Assembly (NCBI RefSeq): GCF_013085345.1
Contig: NZ_JABFAJ010000024.1
Coordinates: 310,001-374,000, forward strand
DNA length: 64,000 nt
Direction of reading: 5' to 3'
Origin: Isoptericola sediminis
GTDB taxonomy: Bacteria; Actinomycetota; Actinomycetes; Actinomycetales; Cellulomonadaceae
The notes beneath the pieces are model-generated. The model saw only the letters and a list, made by a program, of their open reading frames with translations, did no database searches and was not told the DNA's origin. Both the position numbers and the translations under genes were made by a program. This document shows, piece by piece, positions 1 to 11,853 of this stretch (positions within the stretch are counted from its first letter, which is position 1; every line of letters begins with the position of its first letter).

Positions 1-860
1 AGCACCGGGGCGATGTTCTCCACGACCTCCTGCTTGGCCTCGACGAGCCAGGCCGCCACGAGGAACGCGCCGGGGACGCACACCGGCAGGATCCACTGCT
101 CGAGCGCGGGTTCGAGGTCGAGGCCGGTGAGGCTGAACAGGCCGGCCGTCAGCCCGACCAGCACCCCGCCGCCCAGGGCCAGCAGCACGAAGTAGATCGC
201 CAGCTCGCCGGTGAACCGGACGAAGTCCATCCGGCGGTCCGGCGAGCGCCAGCGGCCGCCGGCGTAGGCGACGCCCACCAGCGCCCACAGCACCACCGGC
301 GCGTGCAGGGCGGCCAGGGCGAGCGTGGACCCGTCGACCGTGTAGGGGTAGAGGTTCAGGACCGCGGCGAGGACCACGAGGCCGGTGACCAGCACACCGG
401 TGGTGGACGCCGCGAGGCGCCGCTTCCAGCCGAGGTACCCCGCGACGAACGGGGCCACGAGCAGACCCAGGTTGGTCAGGAACGCCCCCTCGTCGAGGAA
501 CGTCGCACCCGCCTTGACCGCCAGCCCGGCGCCGACGGCGCAGGCGAGGACGACCGCCAGCTCCCGCCGCGCGGGGGAAACGTCCTCCTCGGTGCCGTCG
601 GGGAGCAGGACGAGCTGCTTCCACAGTCGCTCCGAGTGGGCACGGGCGAACTCGCGGGAGACGGCGTCGAGACGTCCCATCCGTTTGACCGCCACGAGGA
701 ACGCCTCCTCGTCGTCGAGCCCGGCGGCGCGCAGGTCGTCGATGCGCTCGCGCAGGTGGTCGGTCATCTCGTCGACGTCGTCCGGCGCGACCGCACGGTG
801 CCGCCGGACGTAGTCCCGCCAGCGGTCGATCTGCGCCTCGAGGACCTCCGGGGCGTTCAT
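1..860 (-). CDS. Permease-prefix-domain membrane protein, paralogue A (3' end outside window)
   Basis: The reading frame is open from ATG at 860 to the window edge, so the C-terminus is missing. The first 75 or so residues are a soluble alpha-helical segment (RWRDYVRRHR, LDDEEAFLVAVKRM) typical of the permease prefix domain found in proteins paired with PadR regulators. Several hydrophobic segments follow, separated by short basic loops (GWKRRL, GGRWRSPDRR). The protein is closely similar along its whole visible length to the gene at 1317-2687, and the first 50 bases of the window are identical to 1804-1853. Its ATG overlaps the PadR stop (ATGA), so PadR and this protein are translationally coupled. 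Function is unknown; a membrane protein under PadR control is the safe description. Confidence 0.8.
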   Translation of the reverse strand, partial: MNAPEVLEAQIDRWRDYVRRHRAVAPDDVDEMTDHLRERIDDLRAAGLDDEEAFLVAVKRMGRLDAVSREFARAHSERLWKQLVLLPDGTEEDVSPARRELAVVLACAVGAGLAVKAGATFLDEGAFLTNLGLLVAPFVAGYLGWKRRLAASTTGVLVTGLVVLAAVLNLYPYTVDGSTLALAALHAPVVLWALVGVAYAGGRWRSPDRRMDFVRFTGELAIYFVLLALGGGVLVGLTAGLFSLTGLDLEPALEQWILPVCVPGAFLVAAWLVEAKQEVVENIAPV

Positions 861-1237
861 GCCGTCCCTCCGGCCGTCGCCGGTCCGGCCTGGGGCGCCG
901 GCACGTCGGACAGGGTGCGCCAGACCTCGCCGAGCGTCTCGGCGACCACGTCCCACTGCCGGCGTCGTTCGGCCAGGGCCTCGTGCCCGGCCGGGGTGAG
1001 GGCGTAGTGCTTGCGACGCCGGCCGGATCCTGAGCGTCCCCACGACGCCTCGACCAGGCCGTTGCGCTCCAGGCGGTGCAGCAGGGGGTAGAGCATGCCG
1101 TCCGTCCAGCTCATCCGGCCGCCGGACAGCTCGGCGACGCGTTTGGCGATCGCGTACCCGTACGACTCGCCCTCAGCGAGGATGCCGAGCACGAGCGGTG
1201 TCGCGGAGGCCGCGACGAGATCCTTGTCGATGTGCAT
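857..1237 (-). CDS. PadR family transcriptional regulator
   Basis: A 126-residue PadR-type repressor. The winged-helix domain covers residues 10-85, with the family pattern ATPLVLGILAEGESYGYAI, then the recognition region MSWTDGMLYPLLHRLERNGL and a wing (GSGRRRKHYALTPAG). The C-terminal helix that normally dimerises is short, as in PadR subfamily 2. It lies between two paralogous membrane protein genes and overlaps the downstream one by 4 nt. Two CCTCG-N5-CGAGG palindromes lie just upstream of its start, so autoregulation is likely. The ligand cannot be read from sequence. Confidence 0.92.
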   Translation of the reverse strand: MHIDKDLVAASATPLVLGILAEGESYGYAIAKRVAELSGGRMSWTDGMLYPLLHRLERNGLVEASWGRSGSGRRRKHYALTPAGHEALAERRRQWDVVAETLGEVWRTLSDVPAPQAGPATAGGTA

Positions 1238-1249
1238 AGCGCCTCTATC

Positions 1250-1287
1250 CCTCGATGTACGAGGTATTAAACCCTCGAGCTGCGAGG
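1250..1287 (-). promoter_or_regulatory. Twin palindromic operator and promoter of the PadR operon
   Basis: Two perfect inverted repeats, CCTCG-N5-CGAGG, lie at 1250-1264 and 1273-1287, 23 bp centre to centre (about two helical turns). They are also direct repeats, each followed by TAT on the plus strand. The AT-rich spacer, read on the minus strand, contains TTTAAT/TAATAC, a good -10 candidate for the PadR gene, so bound repressor would cover the promoter. PadR binding is inferred from position. Confidence 0.65.
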
Positions 1288-1316
1288 TATCGCAAGAGGT
1301 GCGGGAGCGTCCCGGG

Positions 1317-2687
1317 TCAGACGAAGCCGAAGAGCGGGCCGAACGCGACCACGACGAGGAACGCCCACCCGACGTAGAAGGGCAGGACCGCGGCCTGCCA
1401 GCGGTCCAGGCCCGCGACCCCGTCGCGCCGCCGCAGCATGGAGACCAGCAGCCAGGCCGACCAGACCAGGTGGACCGCCATCAGCACGCCGAGACCGAGC
1501 ACGGCGACCTTGTTCGGGCTCGCCCCGAACGCGGCGGTCCGGGCGACCATCGCGGTCAGCACCACGCCGTCGACGGCGGTGGCCGCCACCGTCATCGCCA
1601 GCAGGACTCCGTCGAAGAAGCCGGGCCGCCGACCCGGGGTGCGGGCGGCGACCGCGTACAGCAGCAGCGCCAGCGCGACGACGAGCACCGAGGCCAGGGT
1701 GACGAGGAACTCGCGGTCGACGGTGGTCAGGCTGCCCACCGCCCCCAGGACGGCGACGCTCACGAGCAGCGTGATCGTGGTCAGCGGGACGAAGATCTTC
1801 GCCAGCACCGGGGCGATGTTCTCCACGACCTCCTGCTTGGCCTCGACGAGCCACGCCGCGACGAGCAGCGCGCCGGGGACGCCCATCGGCAGCACCCAGT
1901 CCTCGATCACCCCCTGGAACTCCACGTCGGCCAGGGTCAGCAGACCGATCGTGAGCCCGACGAGCAGGCCGCCGCCCAGGGCGATCAGGGCGTAGTAGAC
2001 CACCAGCTCGCCGGTGAAGCGCAGGTACTGCAGCCTGCCCGCCGTCGAGCGCCACCTGCCCGCCGCGTACGCGACGCCGATCAGCCCCCAGAGCACGATC
2101 GGTGCGTGCACCGCGGCGAGGAAGCCCGTCGACCCGCCGACGTCGAACGGGTAGACGTTGATCGCCACGGCGAGGACGGCCGTCAGGAGCAGCAGCACCG
2201 CCGCGGTGCGCCACGACACCCGCCGCTTCCAGGCGAAGTAGGCGCCGAGGAACGGCGCCACGAGCAGGGCGACGTTGTGGCCGAACGCCGTGCTGTCGAG
2301 CTGGGCGACCCCCACCTTGACGCTGACGCCGGCGCCGACGGCCAGCGCCGCCACCACGCCGACCCCCCGCCAGTCGACCGTGGTGCCGCCCGGGGCAGCC
2401 GGTGACCGGTCGAACCGCCGCCAGAACACCGCCGCCTGCTCACGGGCGACCTCGCGCGCCACCGGGTCCTCCCGGTCGACGCGCATCACGGCCACGAGGA
2501 ACGCCTCGTCGTCGTCGAGCCCGGCCTCCTGCAGCGTGGCGATCCGGGACCGGAGGCGTGCGGTGCGCCCCTCGACGTCGTCGGCCTCGTGCCGCCGCAG
2601 CGCCTCGCGCCAGCTCTCGAGACGAGCCTCCGCCGACTGCTCGGAGCCCGCCGGGTGCCCTGTCCCGCGCCCTCGGTCGCTGCTCAT
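1317..2687 (-). CDS. Permease-prefix-domain membrane protein, paralogue B
   Basis: 456 residues from ATG 2687, which has a GAGGAG ribosome site 10 nt upstream; longer in-frame starts have no such support. The soluble prefix domain (about residues 15-80, LDDDEAFLVAVMRVDREDP) is followed by about 9-10 hydrophobic segments. It is homologous to paralogue A throughout (shared VLWxLxGVAYAxGRWRS and LVEAKQEVVENIAPV). It lies upstream of the PadR gene with the twin operator in the gap, so it has its own promoter and is probably read into the PadR unit. No catalytic motif is visible. It could be a sensor or a transporter; function unknown. Confidence 0.8.
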   Translation of the reverse strand: MSSDRGRGTGHPAGSEQSAEARLESWREALRRHEADDVEGRTARLRSRIATLQEAGLDDDEAFLVAVMRVDREDPVAREVAREQAAVFWRRFDRSPAAPGGTTVDWRGVGVVAALAVGAGVSVKVGVAQLDSTAFGHNVALLVAPFLGAYFAWKRRVSWRTAAVLLLLTAVLAVAINVYPFDVGGSTGFLAAVHAPIVLWGLIGVAYAAGRWRSTAGRLQYLRFTGELVVYYALIALGGGLLVGLTIGLLTLADVEFQGVIEDWVLPMGVPGALLVAAWLVEAKQEVVENIAPVLAKIFVPLTTITLLVSVAVLGAVGSLTTVDREFLVTLASVLVVALALLLYAVAARTPGRRPGFFDGVLLAMTVAATAVDGVVLTAMVARTAAFGASPNKVAVLGLGVLMAVHLVWSAWLLVSMLRRRDGVAGLDRWQAAVLPFYVGWAFLVVVAFGPLFGFV

Positions 2688-2754
2688 GGCTCCGCCGCTC
2701 CTCGCTCTCCTCCCATTGAAACGCCGGGGACGGCGCCTCACCACGCAGGAGGCG

Positions 2755-3668
2755 TCAGTGCCGGGAGGCGGCGTCATCGGCCGACGCGTCGGCGAGCACC
2801 TGGTCCAGGCTCTCGACGCCCAGCGGGGGCAGCCAGGCGTGCTCGGCGGACGAGTCGACGACCATCGCGCTCGCCATGGCCACCGCCCACCCGCGGGCGC
2901 GCACCCACACCGGGTCGTCGGCGGGGTAGCGGTGCGCGAGGGCACGCCGGAACTCCGCCCGCCCGGCATCGTCGAAGGTCAGCCACGCGGTGGCGAGGTC
3001 CGTGGCGGGGTCGCCGGAGGTGACGTCCCCGAAGTCGACCACGGCGGCGAGACCGTCGTCGTCACCGACGACGACGTTGCCGGGGTGCGGGTCGCCGTGC
3101 ACCCAGACCGCCGGCCCGTCGTGGAGCGGGGCGGCCAGCGCGTCCTCCCACACCGCGGCGAGCCGGGCGGCGGACCCGACCCGCGGGTCGGCGAGCCGGC
3201 GGCGGACGGCCTGGTCCCGGGTGGTCAACGGCACGCCGCGCACCGGGTTGACCGGCGCGTCGAGGGCCGGTGCGTGCAGGGCGTCGAGGAACGCGGCCAG
3301 CGGTGCGGCCAGGCGCTGCCGTCGGGGACGCGGGACGTCCGCCGCGCGGTGCCCTGCGAACCACGGCACCACCGACCAGTGCCACGGGTACGCCGGGTCG
3401 GTGCTCGGCACCCCGACGCGGACCGGCGCCGGGACGGGCACGGGCAGCCGCGCCGCCAGCCAGGGCAGGGACTCCTGCTCGTGCACGACGAGCGGCGCCG
3501 CCGGCTCGCGGCGCGGCAGCCGGACGGCGAGGTCGCCGCCCAGGCGGACCATGACGTTGTCCCAGCCCTCGGCGGCGACCCGCAGCGGGCGGTCGGCCAG
3601 GTCCGGGTGCTGGGCTTCCAGCAGCGCGCGGACCAGGCCGACGTCGATCTCGATCTCGGCCGCCGCCA

Positions 3669-3669
<1 letters not shown>
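2755..3669 (-). CDS. Aminoglycoside phosphotransferase (APH) family kinase
   Basis: 304 residues. The start was placed at ATG 3669 because it overlaps the stop of the upstream NUDIX gene by one base (TGATG). Kinase-like fold features are visible: ATP-binding N-lobe (WDNVMVRLGGDLAVRLPRR, about 38-56), Brenner loop VWVHGDPHPGNVVV with catalytic Asp, and VVDFGDV with the metal-binding Asp. APH-family proteins phosphorylate antibiotics or small metabolites; nothing here shows the substrate, and a resistance role should not be assumed. It is third in an overlapping operon with guaB1 and a NUDIX hydrolase, which suggests small-molecule or nucleotide housekeeping. Confidence 0.85.
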
Positions 3670-5833
<2,164 letters not shown>

Positions 5834-5903
5834 CCGCGCATCCGCTGCACCGGGACGTCACGAACAGCACTTAGAGTTGTCTGATGATCTGCAGGAGGAA
5901 CGT

Positions 5904-7793
5904 ATGGGGCTGTTGAGCACGATCACCGCGCCCGAGGACGTGCGCAGGCTCGGTCCGGCCCAGACGCGGCAGCTGGCCACCGAGATCCGCGACTTCCTCG
6001 TGCACAACGTCTCCCGCACGGGCGGGCACCTCGGGCCGAACCTCGGCGTGGTCGAGCTGACGATCGCGCTGCACCGCGTGTACGACTCGCCGCGGGACAC
6101 GCTGGTCTTCGACACCGGCCACCAGTCCTACGTGCACAAGCTGCTCACGGGGCGCCAGGACTTCGCCGACCTGCGCAAGCGCGGCGGCCTGTCCGGGTAC
6201 CCGAGCCGGTCGGAGTCCGAGCACGACGTCGTGGAGAACTCCCACGCGTCGACGGCCCTGTCCTGGGCGGACGGCATCGCCAAGGCGAATGAGATCGGGC
6301 ACCACGACGACAAGCACGTCGTCGCGGTGATCGGGGACGGCGCCCTGACCGGTGGCATGGCCTGGGAGGCCATCAACAACATCGCGGCCGGGCGCGACCG
6401 CCGGCTGGTCATCGTCGTCAACGACAACGGCCGCTCGTACTCGCCGACCATCGGCGGCGTGGCCGACCACCTGGCCACGCTGCGCACGACCCGTGGCTAC
6501 GAGGCCTTCCTGGCGTGGGGCAAGCGCGCGCTGCAGCGCACCGGCCCGCCCGGACGCTTCGCCTACGGCTGGCTGCACGGCCTGAAGAAGGGCCTCAAGG
6601 ACGTCGTCGCCCCGCAGGGGATGTTCGAGGACCTGGGGCTGAAGTACGTCGGCCCGGTCGACGGCCACGACGTCAGCGCGATGGAGCACGCCCTGCGGCG
6701 GGCCAAGACCTACGGCGGACCCGTCATCGTGCACGCGATCACCGAGAAGGGGCGCGGCTACATCCCGGCGGAGGAGGACGTCGCCGACCGCTTCCACGCG
6801 GTGGGCAAGATCCACCCCGAGACGGGGCTCCCGGTCGCGCCGTCGCGGTTCGGGTGGACCCAGGTGTTCGCCGAGGAGCTCGTGGAGATCGGGCGCCGCC
6901 GCCCCGACGTCGTGGCGATCACCGCGGCCATGCTGCACCCGGTCGGCATGGCGCCGTTCGCCGAGGAGTTCCCCGAGCGCACCTTCGACGTCGGCATCGC
7001 CGAGCAGCACGCCGCGACGTCGGCCGCCGGCATGGCGTTCGCCGGTCTGCACCCGGTGGTGGCGGTGTACGCCACGTTCCTCAACCGCGCCTTCGACCAG
7101 GTGCTGATGGACGTCGCCCTGCACAAGGCGGGCGTGACGTTCGTGCTCGACCGGGCCGGCGTCACGGGCGCCGACGGGCCCAGCCACAACGGCATGTGGG
7201 ACATGGCGATGCTGCGCATCGTCCCGGGTCTGAGGCTGGCCGCCCCGCGCGACGAGGCGACGCTGCGCGCGGCCCTGCGCGCGGCCGTGGAGGTCGACGA
7301 CGCGCCGACCGTCGTCCGGTACCCCAAGGGCGCCCTCGACGAGTCGATCGAGGCCGTCGAGACGCTGGAGGGGGTCGACGTCGTGGCGCGGCACACCCCG
7401 GGCGACGGCACCTCCGCACCCGCGCGCGTCCTCGTCGTCGGCGTCGGTGCGATGGCCGCCGCCGGTCTGGCGGCGGGGGAGTCGTTGGCGGCGCACGGGC
7501 TGGCGGTCGACGTCGTCTCCCCGACCTGGGTGCTGCCGGCGCCGGAGCGCCTGGTGAAGATGACCGGCGACCACGACCTCGTCGTCACGCTGGAGGACGG
7601 CGTCGTGGACGGCGGTGTCGGCGCGATGCTCGCCCAGCGCGCCGCCGCGCAGGGGATCCGCACGCCCTTCGCGCACACCGGCCTGCCGGTGGAGTTCCTC
7701 GACCACGCAAGCCGCGAGCAGATCATGTCCGCGCAGCGCATGCAGGCCGAGGACGCCGTGCGCGACGCGCTGGCGACGCTCTCCCAGGAGTGA
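5904..7793 (+). CDS. dxs: 1-deoxy-D-xylulose-5-phosphate synthase
   Basis: 629 residues, normal for DXS. It condenses pyruvate and glyceraldehyde 3-phosphate to DXP, the first step of the MEP isoprenoid pathway and a feed into thiamine and pyridoxal synthesis. The thiamine-diphosphate motif runs from [25 protein letters not shown] and [19 protein letters not shown] (pyrimidine domain with the catalytic Glu) follow, then a transketolase C-terminal domain. Start ATG 5904 has a strong AGGAGGA 5 nt upstream; an upstream in-frame start at 5790 has no such support. A TAGAGT -10 candidate lies at 5872-5877. It is monocistronic, ended by a 15-bp hairpin. Confidence 0.96.
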   Translation: MGLLSTITAPEDVRRLGPAQTRQLATEIRDFLVHNVSRTGGHLGPNLGVVELTIALHRVYDSPRDTLVFDTGHQSYVHKLLTGRQDFADLRKRGGLSGYPSRSESEHDVVENSHASTALSWADGIAKANEIGHHDDKHVVAVIGDGALTGGMAWEAINNIAAGRDRRLVIVVNDNGRSYSPTIGGVADHLATLRTTRGYEAFLAWGKRALQRTGPPGRFAYGWLHGLKKGLKDVVAPQGMFEDLGLKYVGPVDGHDVSAMEHALRRAKTYGGPVIVHAITEKGRGYIPAEEDVADRFHAVGKIHPETGLPVAPSRFGWTQVFAEELVEIGRRRPDVVAITAAMLHPVGMAPFAEEFPERTFDVGIAEQHAATSAAGMAFAGLHPVVAVYATFLNRAFDQVLMDVALHKAGVTFVLDRAGVTGADGPSHNGMWDMAMLRIVPGLRLAAPRDEATLRAALRAAVEVDDAPTVVRYPKGALDESIEAVETLEGVDVVARHTPGDGTSAPARVLVVGVGAMAAAGLAAGESLAAHGLAVDVVSPTWVLPAPERLVKMTGDHDLVVTLEDGVVDGGVGAMLAQRAAAQGIRTPFAHTGLPVEFLDHASREQIMSAQRMQAEDAVRDALATLSQE

Positions 7794-7820
7794 GCTCTCC
7801 GCCCCCCTGAGCCGTTCCCG

Positions 7821-7855
7821 CCACCGGCCGCACCGTGAGACGGTGCGGCCGGTGG
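7821..7855. terminator. Intrinsic terminator after dxs
   Basis: A perfect 15-bp stem (7821-7835 with 7841-7855) with TGAGA loop, 28 nt after the dxs stop and before the pflB operator. There is no clear T tract, as is common in high-GC actinobacteria. Confidence 0.75.
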
Positions 7856-7897
7856 TCTGTGACGGACGTCTCGGCCGCCCTGTGGTCAGACCATTGC

Positions 7898-7915
7898 TTG
7901 TGAAGGTCTTCACGA
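7898..7915. promoter_or_regulatory. Rex-type redox operator upstream of pflB
   Basis: TTGTGAAGGTCTTCACGA matches the Rex consensus TTGTGAA-N4-TTCACAA at all but one base, with a perfect GTGAA/TTCAC palindrome. It ends 43 nt before the pflB start and sits inside the likely promoter (TTGCTT 7894-7899 and a weak TACGCT 7917-7922, 17 apart). Rex represses fermentation genes when NADH/NAD+ is low, which fits pflBA. Binding is inferred from sequence. Confidence 0.8.
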
Positions 7916-7958
7916 ATACGCTGGAAGCATCACCGAGCGAGCGTGAAGGAGCGGGACG

Positions 7959-10220
7959 ATGACCGTCCAGGAAGAGCGTCAGACCACCACCGGTACCGCG
8001 TGGGAAGGTTTCGTCCCCGGACCGTGGTGCGACACGGTCGACGTCCGGGACTTCATCCAGCGCAACTACACGCCCTACGTGGGCGACGCGACGTTCCTGG
8101 CCGGGCCGACCGAGCGCACCGACGCCCTCTGGGCCCGGCTGAGCGCGATGTTCCCCGTCGAGCGCGAGAACGGCGTCTACGACGTCTCCTACGACGTCCC
8201 GGCCGGTATCACGGCGCACGAGCCGGGCTACATCGACCCCGCGAGCGAGATCATCGTCGGCCTGCAGACGGACGCCCCCCTCAAGCGCGCGATCATGCCG
8301 AACGGCGGCTGGCGGATGGTCGAGGGAGCCCTCAACACCTACGGCTACCCGGTCGACCAGGACCTCAAGAAGGTCTTCACCGAGTACCGCAAGACCCACA
8401 ACCAGGGCGTCTTCGACGTCTACCCGCCGAACGTCCGGGCCGCCCGCAGCTCGCACGTGGTGACCGGCCTGCCCGACGCCTACGGCCGCGGCCGCATCAT
8501 CGGCGACTACCGGCGCGTCGCGCTCTACGGCGTCGACGAGCTGATCGCGGCCAAGAAGCTCGACAAGCTGACCCTCGACGTCGAGCCGTTCAGCGAGACG
8601 GTGGCCCGGGCCCGCGAGGAGCACGCCGAGCAGATCCGGGCGCTCGGCGAGCTCAAGGAGATGGCCGCCTCCTACGGCGTGGACATCTCCGGCCCGGCGC
8701 GCACCGCCGTCGAGGCCGTGCAGTGGCTGTACTTCGGGTTCCTGGGGGCGGTCAAGGAGCAGAACGGTGCCGCGATGTCGCTCGGGCGCACCTCGACGTT
8801 CCTGGACGTCTACCTCGAGCGCGACCTCGCCGCCGGGCGGATCACCGAGGCCCGCGCGCAGGAGATCATGGACGACTTCGTCATCAAGCTGCGCATCGTC
8901 CGGTTCCTGCGCACCCCCGAGTACGACGCGCTGTTCTCCGGCGACCCCACCTGGGTCACCGAGACCATCGGCGGCATGGGCGCCGACGGCCGCACCCTGG
9001 TCACCAAGAACTCGTTCCGCATGCTGCAGACGCTGTACAACCTGGGGCCGGCGCCGGAGCCGAACATGACCGTGTTCTGGTCGGCCGACCTGCCGCAGGG
9101 GTTCAAGGACTTCTGCTCCCAGGTCTCCATCGACACCTCCGCGGTGCAGTACGAGTCCGACGAGGAGATCCGCACCGCGTGGGGCGACGACGCCGGCATC
9201 GCCTGCTGCGTCTCCCCGATGGCGATCGGCAAGCAGATGCAGTTCTTCGGCGCGCGCGTGAACCTCGCCAAGACCCTGCTCTACGCCATCAACGGCGGGC
9301 GCGACGAGATCACGGGCGCGCAGGTCTCGCCCGTCGCCACCCCGGTGCCCGAGGGCCTGCCCCTGGACTACGACGACGTCCGTGCCCGGTTCGACCAGAC
9401 CATGGACTGGCTGGCCGCCACCTACGTCGAGGCGCTCAACTGCATCCACTGGTCCCACGACAAGTACGCCTACGAGCGGCTCGAGATGGCGCTGCACGAC
9501 AAGGACGTGCTGCGCACCATGGCCTGCGGGATCGCCGGTCTGGCGGTGGCCACCGACTCGCTGTCGGCCATCCGCTACGCCACCGTCACCCCCGTCGTCG
9601 ACGACCGCGGCATCGTCGTGGACTACCGCACCGAGGGCGACTACCCGGCCTACGGCAACGACGACGACCGCGCCGACGAGATCGCCGTGGACCTGGTGGA
9701 GTCGTTCATGGCCAAGGTGCGCAGCCACCGGATGTACCGCGACGCCGTGCCCACCCAGTCGGTGCTGACGATCACCTCGAACGTCGTCTACGGCAAGGCC
9801 ACCGGGAACACCCCGGACGGCCGTCGCGCCGGCGAGCCGTTCTCCCCGGGGGCCAACCCGATGAACGGGCGCGACACCCACGGGATGCTCGCCTCCGCGC
9901 TGTCGGTGGCCAAGCTGCCCTACGAGGCGGCCCAGGACGGGATCTCGCTGACCAACACCGTCGTGCCGGCGGGGCTGGGACGGACCCGTGCGGAGCAGAT
10001 CACCAACCTCTCCGGCCTGCTCGACGCGTCGTTCGGCGCGGGCGGTTACCACATGAACGTCAACGTGCTGGTGCGCTCCACGCTCGAGGACGCCATGGAG
10101 CACCCGGAGAACTACCCGCAGCTCACCATCCGGGTCTCGGGCTACGCCGTGAACTTCGTGCGGCTGACCCGCGAGCAGCAGCTCGACGTGCTGGCCCGGA
10201 CCTTCCACGGGGAGATCTGA
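7959..10220 (+). CDS. pflB: Formate C-acetyltransferase (pyruvate formate-lyase)
   Basis: 753 residues, the usual size. This glycyl-radical enzyme converts pyruvate and CoA to acetyl-CoA and formate during anaerobic growth. The two adjacent catalytic cysteines are in [19 protein letters not shown]. The radical glycine is in the C-terminal [13 protein letters not shown] motif, within [14 protein letters not shown], as in E. coli PflB. Start ATG 7959 has AAGGAG 7 nt upstream. pflA follows one base after the stop. The upstream Rex-type box suggests induction when NADH accumulates. The presence of a complete pfl pair marks a facultative anaerobe. Confidence 0.97.
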   Translation: MTVQEERQTTTGTAWEGFVPGPWCDTVDVRDFIQRNYTPYVGDATFLAGPTERTDALWARLSAMFPVERENGVYDVSYDVPAGITAHEPGYIDPASEIIVGLQTDAPLKRAIMPNGGWRMVEGALNTYGYPVDQDLKKVFTEYRKTHNQGVFDVYPPNVRAARSSHVVTGLPDAYGRGRIIGDYRRVALYGVDELIAAKKLDKLTLDVEPFSETVARAREEHAEQIRALGELKEMAASYGVDISGPARTAVEAVQWLYFGFLGAVKEQNGAAMSLGRTSTFLDVYLERDLAAGRITEARAQEIMDDFVIKLRIVRFLRTPEYDALFSGDPTWVTETIGGMGADGRTLVTKNSFRMLQTLYNLGPAPEPNMTVFWSADLPQGFKDFCSQVSIDTSAVQYESDEEIRTAWGDDAGIACCVSPMAIGKQMQFFGARVNLAKTLLYAINGGRDEITGAQVSPVATPVPEGLPLDYDDVRARFDQTMDWLAATYVEALNCIHWSHDKYAYERLEMALHDKDVLRTMACGIAGLAVATDSLSAIRYATVTPVVDDRGIVVDYRTEGDYPAYGNDDDRADEIAVDLVESFMAKVRSHRMYRDAVPTQSVLTITSNVVYGKATGNTPDGRRAGEPFSPGANPMNGRDTHGMLASALSVAKLPYEAAQDGISLTNTVVPAGLGRTRAEQITNLSGLLDASFGAGGYHMNVNVLVRSTLEDAMEHPENYPQLTIRVSGYAVNFVRLTREQQLDVLARTFHGEI

Positions 10221-10221
10221 G

Positions 10222-11082
10222 ATGACCACCTGCCTGGCGCCCCTGGACGCCCCCAGCGCGCGCCGGGCAGGTGCCGGCCTGCGCGGGCTGGCGACCACCG
10301 ACGTCGAGCGGTCCGAGCGCCTGGAGCTCATGCGCTCGGGCGCGCTCGGCTCGGTGCACTCGTGGGAGCTCGTCACCGCGGTCGACGGCCCGGGGACGCG
10401 GATGACCGTGTTCCTGTCCGGCTGCCCCCTGCGGTGCCTGTACTGCCACAACCCCGACACCCTCGCCATGAAGGACGGCGGCCCCGTCCTGGCCGAGGAC
10501 CTGCTGGCCCGCGTCGAGCGGTACCGGGCCGTCTTCGCCGCCACCGGCGGCGGGATCACGCTGTCGGGCGGCGAGGTGCTCATGCAGCCGGCCTTCGCCG
10601 CGCGCGTCCTGCGCGGTGCCAAGGAGCGGGGCGTGCACACCTGCCTGGACACCTCGGGGTTCCTCGGGGCGAACGCCACCGACGAGATGCTCGACGACAC
10701 CGACCTGGTCCTGCTGGACATCAAGTCCGGCGACGAGGAGACCTACCGGCGGGTGACCGGCCGGCCGCTGGCCCCGACGCTGGCCTTCGGCCGGCGGCTC
10801 GCCGAGCGCGGCGTCCCGGTGTGGATCCGGTTCGTGCTGGTGCCGGGGCTGACCGACGACCCGCGCAACGTCGAGCTCGTGGCCGAGCACGCCGCCGCGA
10901 TCGAGGCCGTGCGCCCCGGCACCGTGCAGCGGGTCGAGGTGCTGCCGTTCCACCAGATGGCGCGCGACAAGTGGGCGGACCTCGGACGGACCTACGAGCT
11001 GGACGACGTCGAGCCGCCCTCCGCGGAGGCCACCGAGGCCGTGCGCGAGGTGTTCCGCTCGCGCGGGTTGACCACGTACTGA
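10222..11082 (+). CDS. pflA: Pyruvate formate-lyase activating enzyme (radical SAM)
   Basis: 286 residues. It uses S-adenosylmethionine and a 4Fe-4S cluster to install the glycyl radical on PflB. The cluster motif CxxxCxxC is seen as GCPLRCLYCHNPD, followed by GGGITLSGGEVLMQP. ATG 10222 is one base after the pflB stop, so the two are co-translated. The protein has about 36 residues before the usual PflA start; an internal ATG at 10330 (MRSGALGSVHSWE) would give the normal N-terminus, so the true start is uncertain. Confidence 0.95.
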   Translation: MTTCLAPLDAPSARRAGAGLRGLATTDVERSERLELMRSGALGSVHSWELVTAVDGPGTRMTVFLSGCPLRCLYCHNPDTLAMKDGGPVLAEDLLARVERYRAVFAATGGGITLSGGEVLMQPAFAARVLRGAKERGVHTCLDTSGFLGANATDEMLDDTDLVLLDIKSGDEETYRRVTGRPLAPTLAFGRRLAERGVPVWIRFVLVPGLTDDPRNVELVAEHAAAIEAVRPGTVQRVEVLPFHQMARDKWADLGRTYELDDVEPPSAEATEAVREVFRSRGLTTY

Positions 11083-11101
11083 CGCCGCGCGCGGCGCTGG
11101 G

Positions 11102-11107
11102 TACCGT
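11102..11107 (+). promoter_or_regulatory. -10 box (TACCGT) of the PIG-L gene, leaderless
   Basis: TACCGT is followed by CGGGGC and then ATG 11114, the 6-nt spacing seen repeatedly in this window. Confidence 0.6.
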
Positions 11108-11113
11108 CGGGGC

Positions 11114-11851
11114 ATGAGGAGCACCGCACCCGCACCGCCGGCACCGCTGGACGAGGACTGGGACACGGCCCTGGTCGTCGTCGCCCACCCCGACGACATG
11201 GAGTTCGGGGGAGCGGCGGCCATCGCGCGCTGGACCGGACAGGGCAAACGGATCGGCTACGTCATGGTGACCAGCGGCGAGGCGGGCATCGACGGCATGG
11301 AGCCCACCGAGTCCCGGCGGGTCCGCGAGGCGGAGCAGGTCGAGTCCGCGCGGGTCGTCGGGGTCGAGGACGTCGAGTTCCTCGGCTTCCCCGACGGGGT
11401 GGTCGAGTACGGCCTGCCGCTGCGGTCCGCGATCGCCCACGCGATCCGTCGCCACCGCCCCGAGGTCGTCATCACCCTGAACTTCCGGGAGGAGTTCCCC
11501 GGCGGCGTCCTCAACCAGGCCGACCACGTCGCCGTCGGCCGCGCCGTCGTCGACGCCGTGCGTGACGCGGGCAACCGGTGGGTGTTCACCGACCAGCTGA
11601 CCGACGGCCTCGAGCGGTGGGACGGCGTCCGGGAGGTCTGGGTCGCGGCGTCACCGCGCGCCGGCCACGCCGTCGACGTCACCGACACGTTCGACGACGG
11701 CGTGGCCTCGCTGCGCGCGCACGCCGCCTACATCGAGGGGCTCGGCTGGCAGGACTTCGACCCGGCGGAGTTCCTCGGGCGCATCACGCGGGGGAACGGC
11801 GAGGCGTTCGGCACCGAGCACGCCACCGCGTTCGAGGTGCTGAGCATGTGA
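11114..11851 (+). CDS. PIG-L family deacetylase
   Basis: 245 residues. The metal-binding AHPDDMEFGGA motif is at about residues 24-34 and the second ligand is in NQADHVAVG. PIG-L/LmbE proteins remove acetyl groups from N-acetylglucosamine conjugates; in actinobacteria the best-known members are MshB and Mca of mycothiol metabolism. This copy lacks anything that would prove an MshB role, so only the family is claimed. It converges on the YbdK-type ligase gene, with 2 bp between the stops. Confidence 0.88.
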   Translation: MRSTAPAPPAPLDEDWDTALVVVAHPDDMEFGGAAAIARWTGQGKRIGYVMVTSGEAGIDGMEPTESRRVREAEQVESARVVGVEDVEFLGFPDGVVEYGLPLRSAIAHAIRRHRPEVVITLNFREEFPGGVLNQADHVAVGRAVVDAVRDAGNRWVFTDQLTDGLERWDGVREVWVAASPRAGHAVDVTDTFDDGVASLRAHAAYIEGLGWQDFDPAEFLGRITRGNGEAFGTEHATAFEVLSM

Positions 11852-11853
11852 CC

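Noticed and set aside
5871-10724. A 1,617-codon open frame on the minus strand, antisense to dxs, pflB and part of pflA
   Set aside because: Shadow frame produced by high GC at third positions. The plus strand encodes complete enzymes with catalytic motifs, and the antisense product has no recognisable domain and low-complexity Arg/Gly/Val content.
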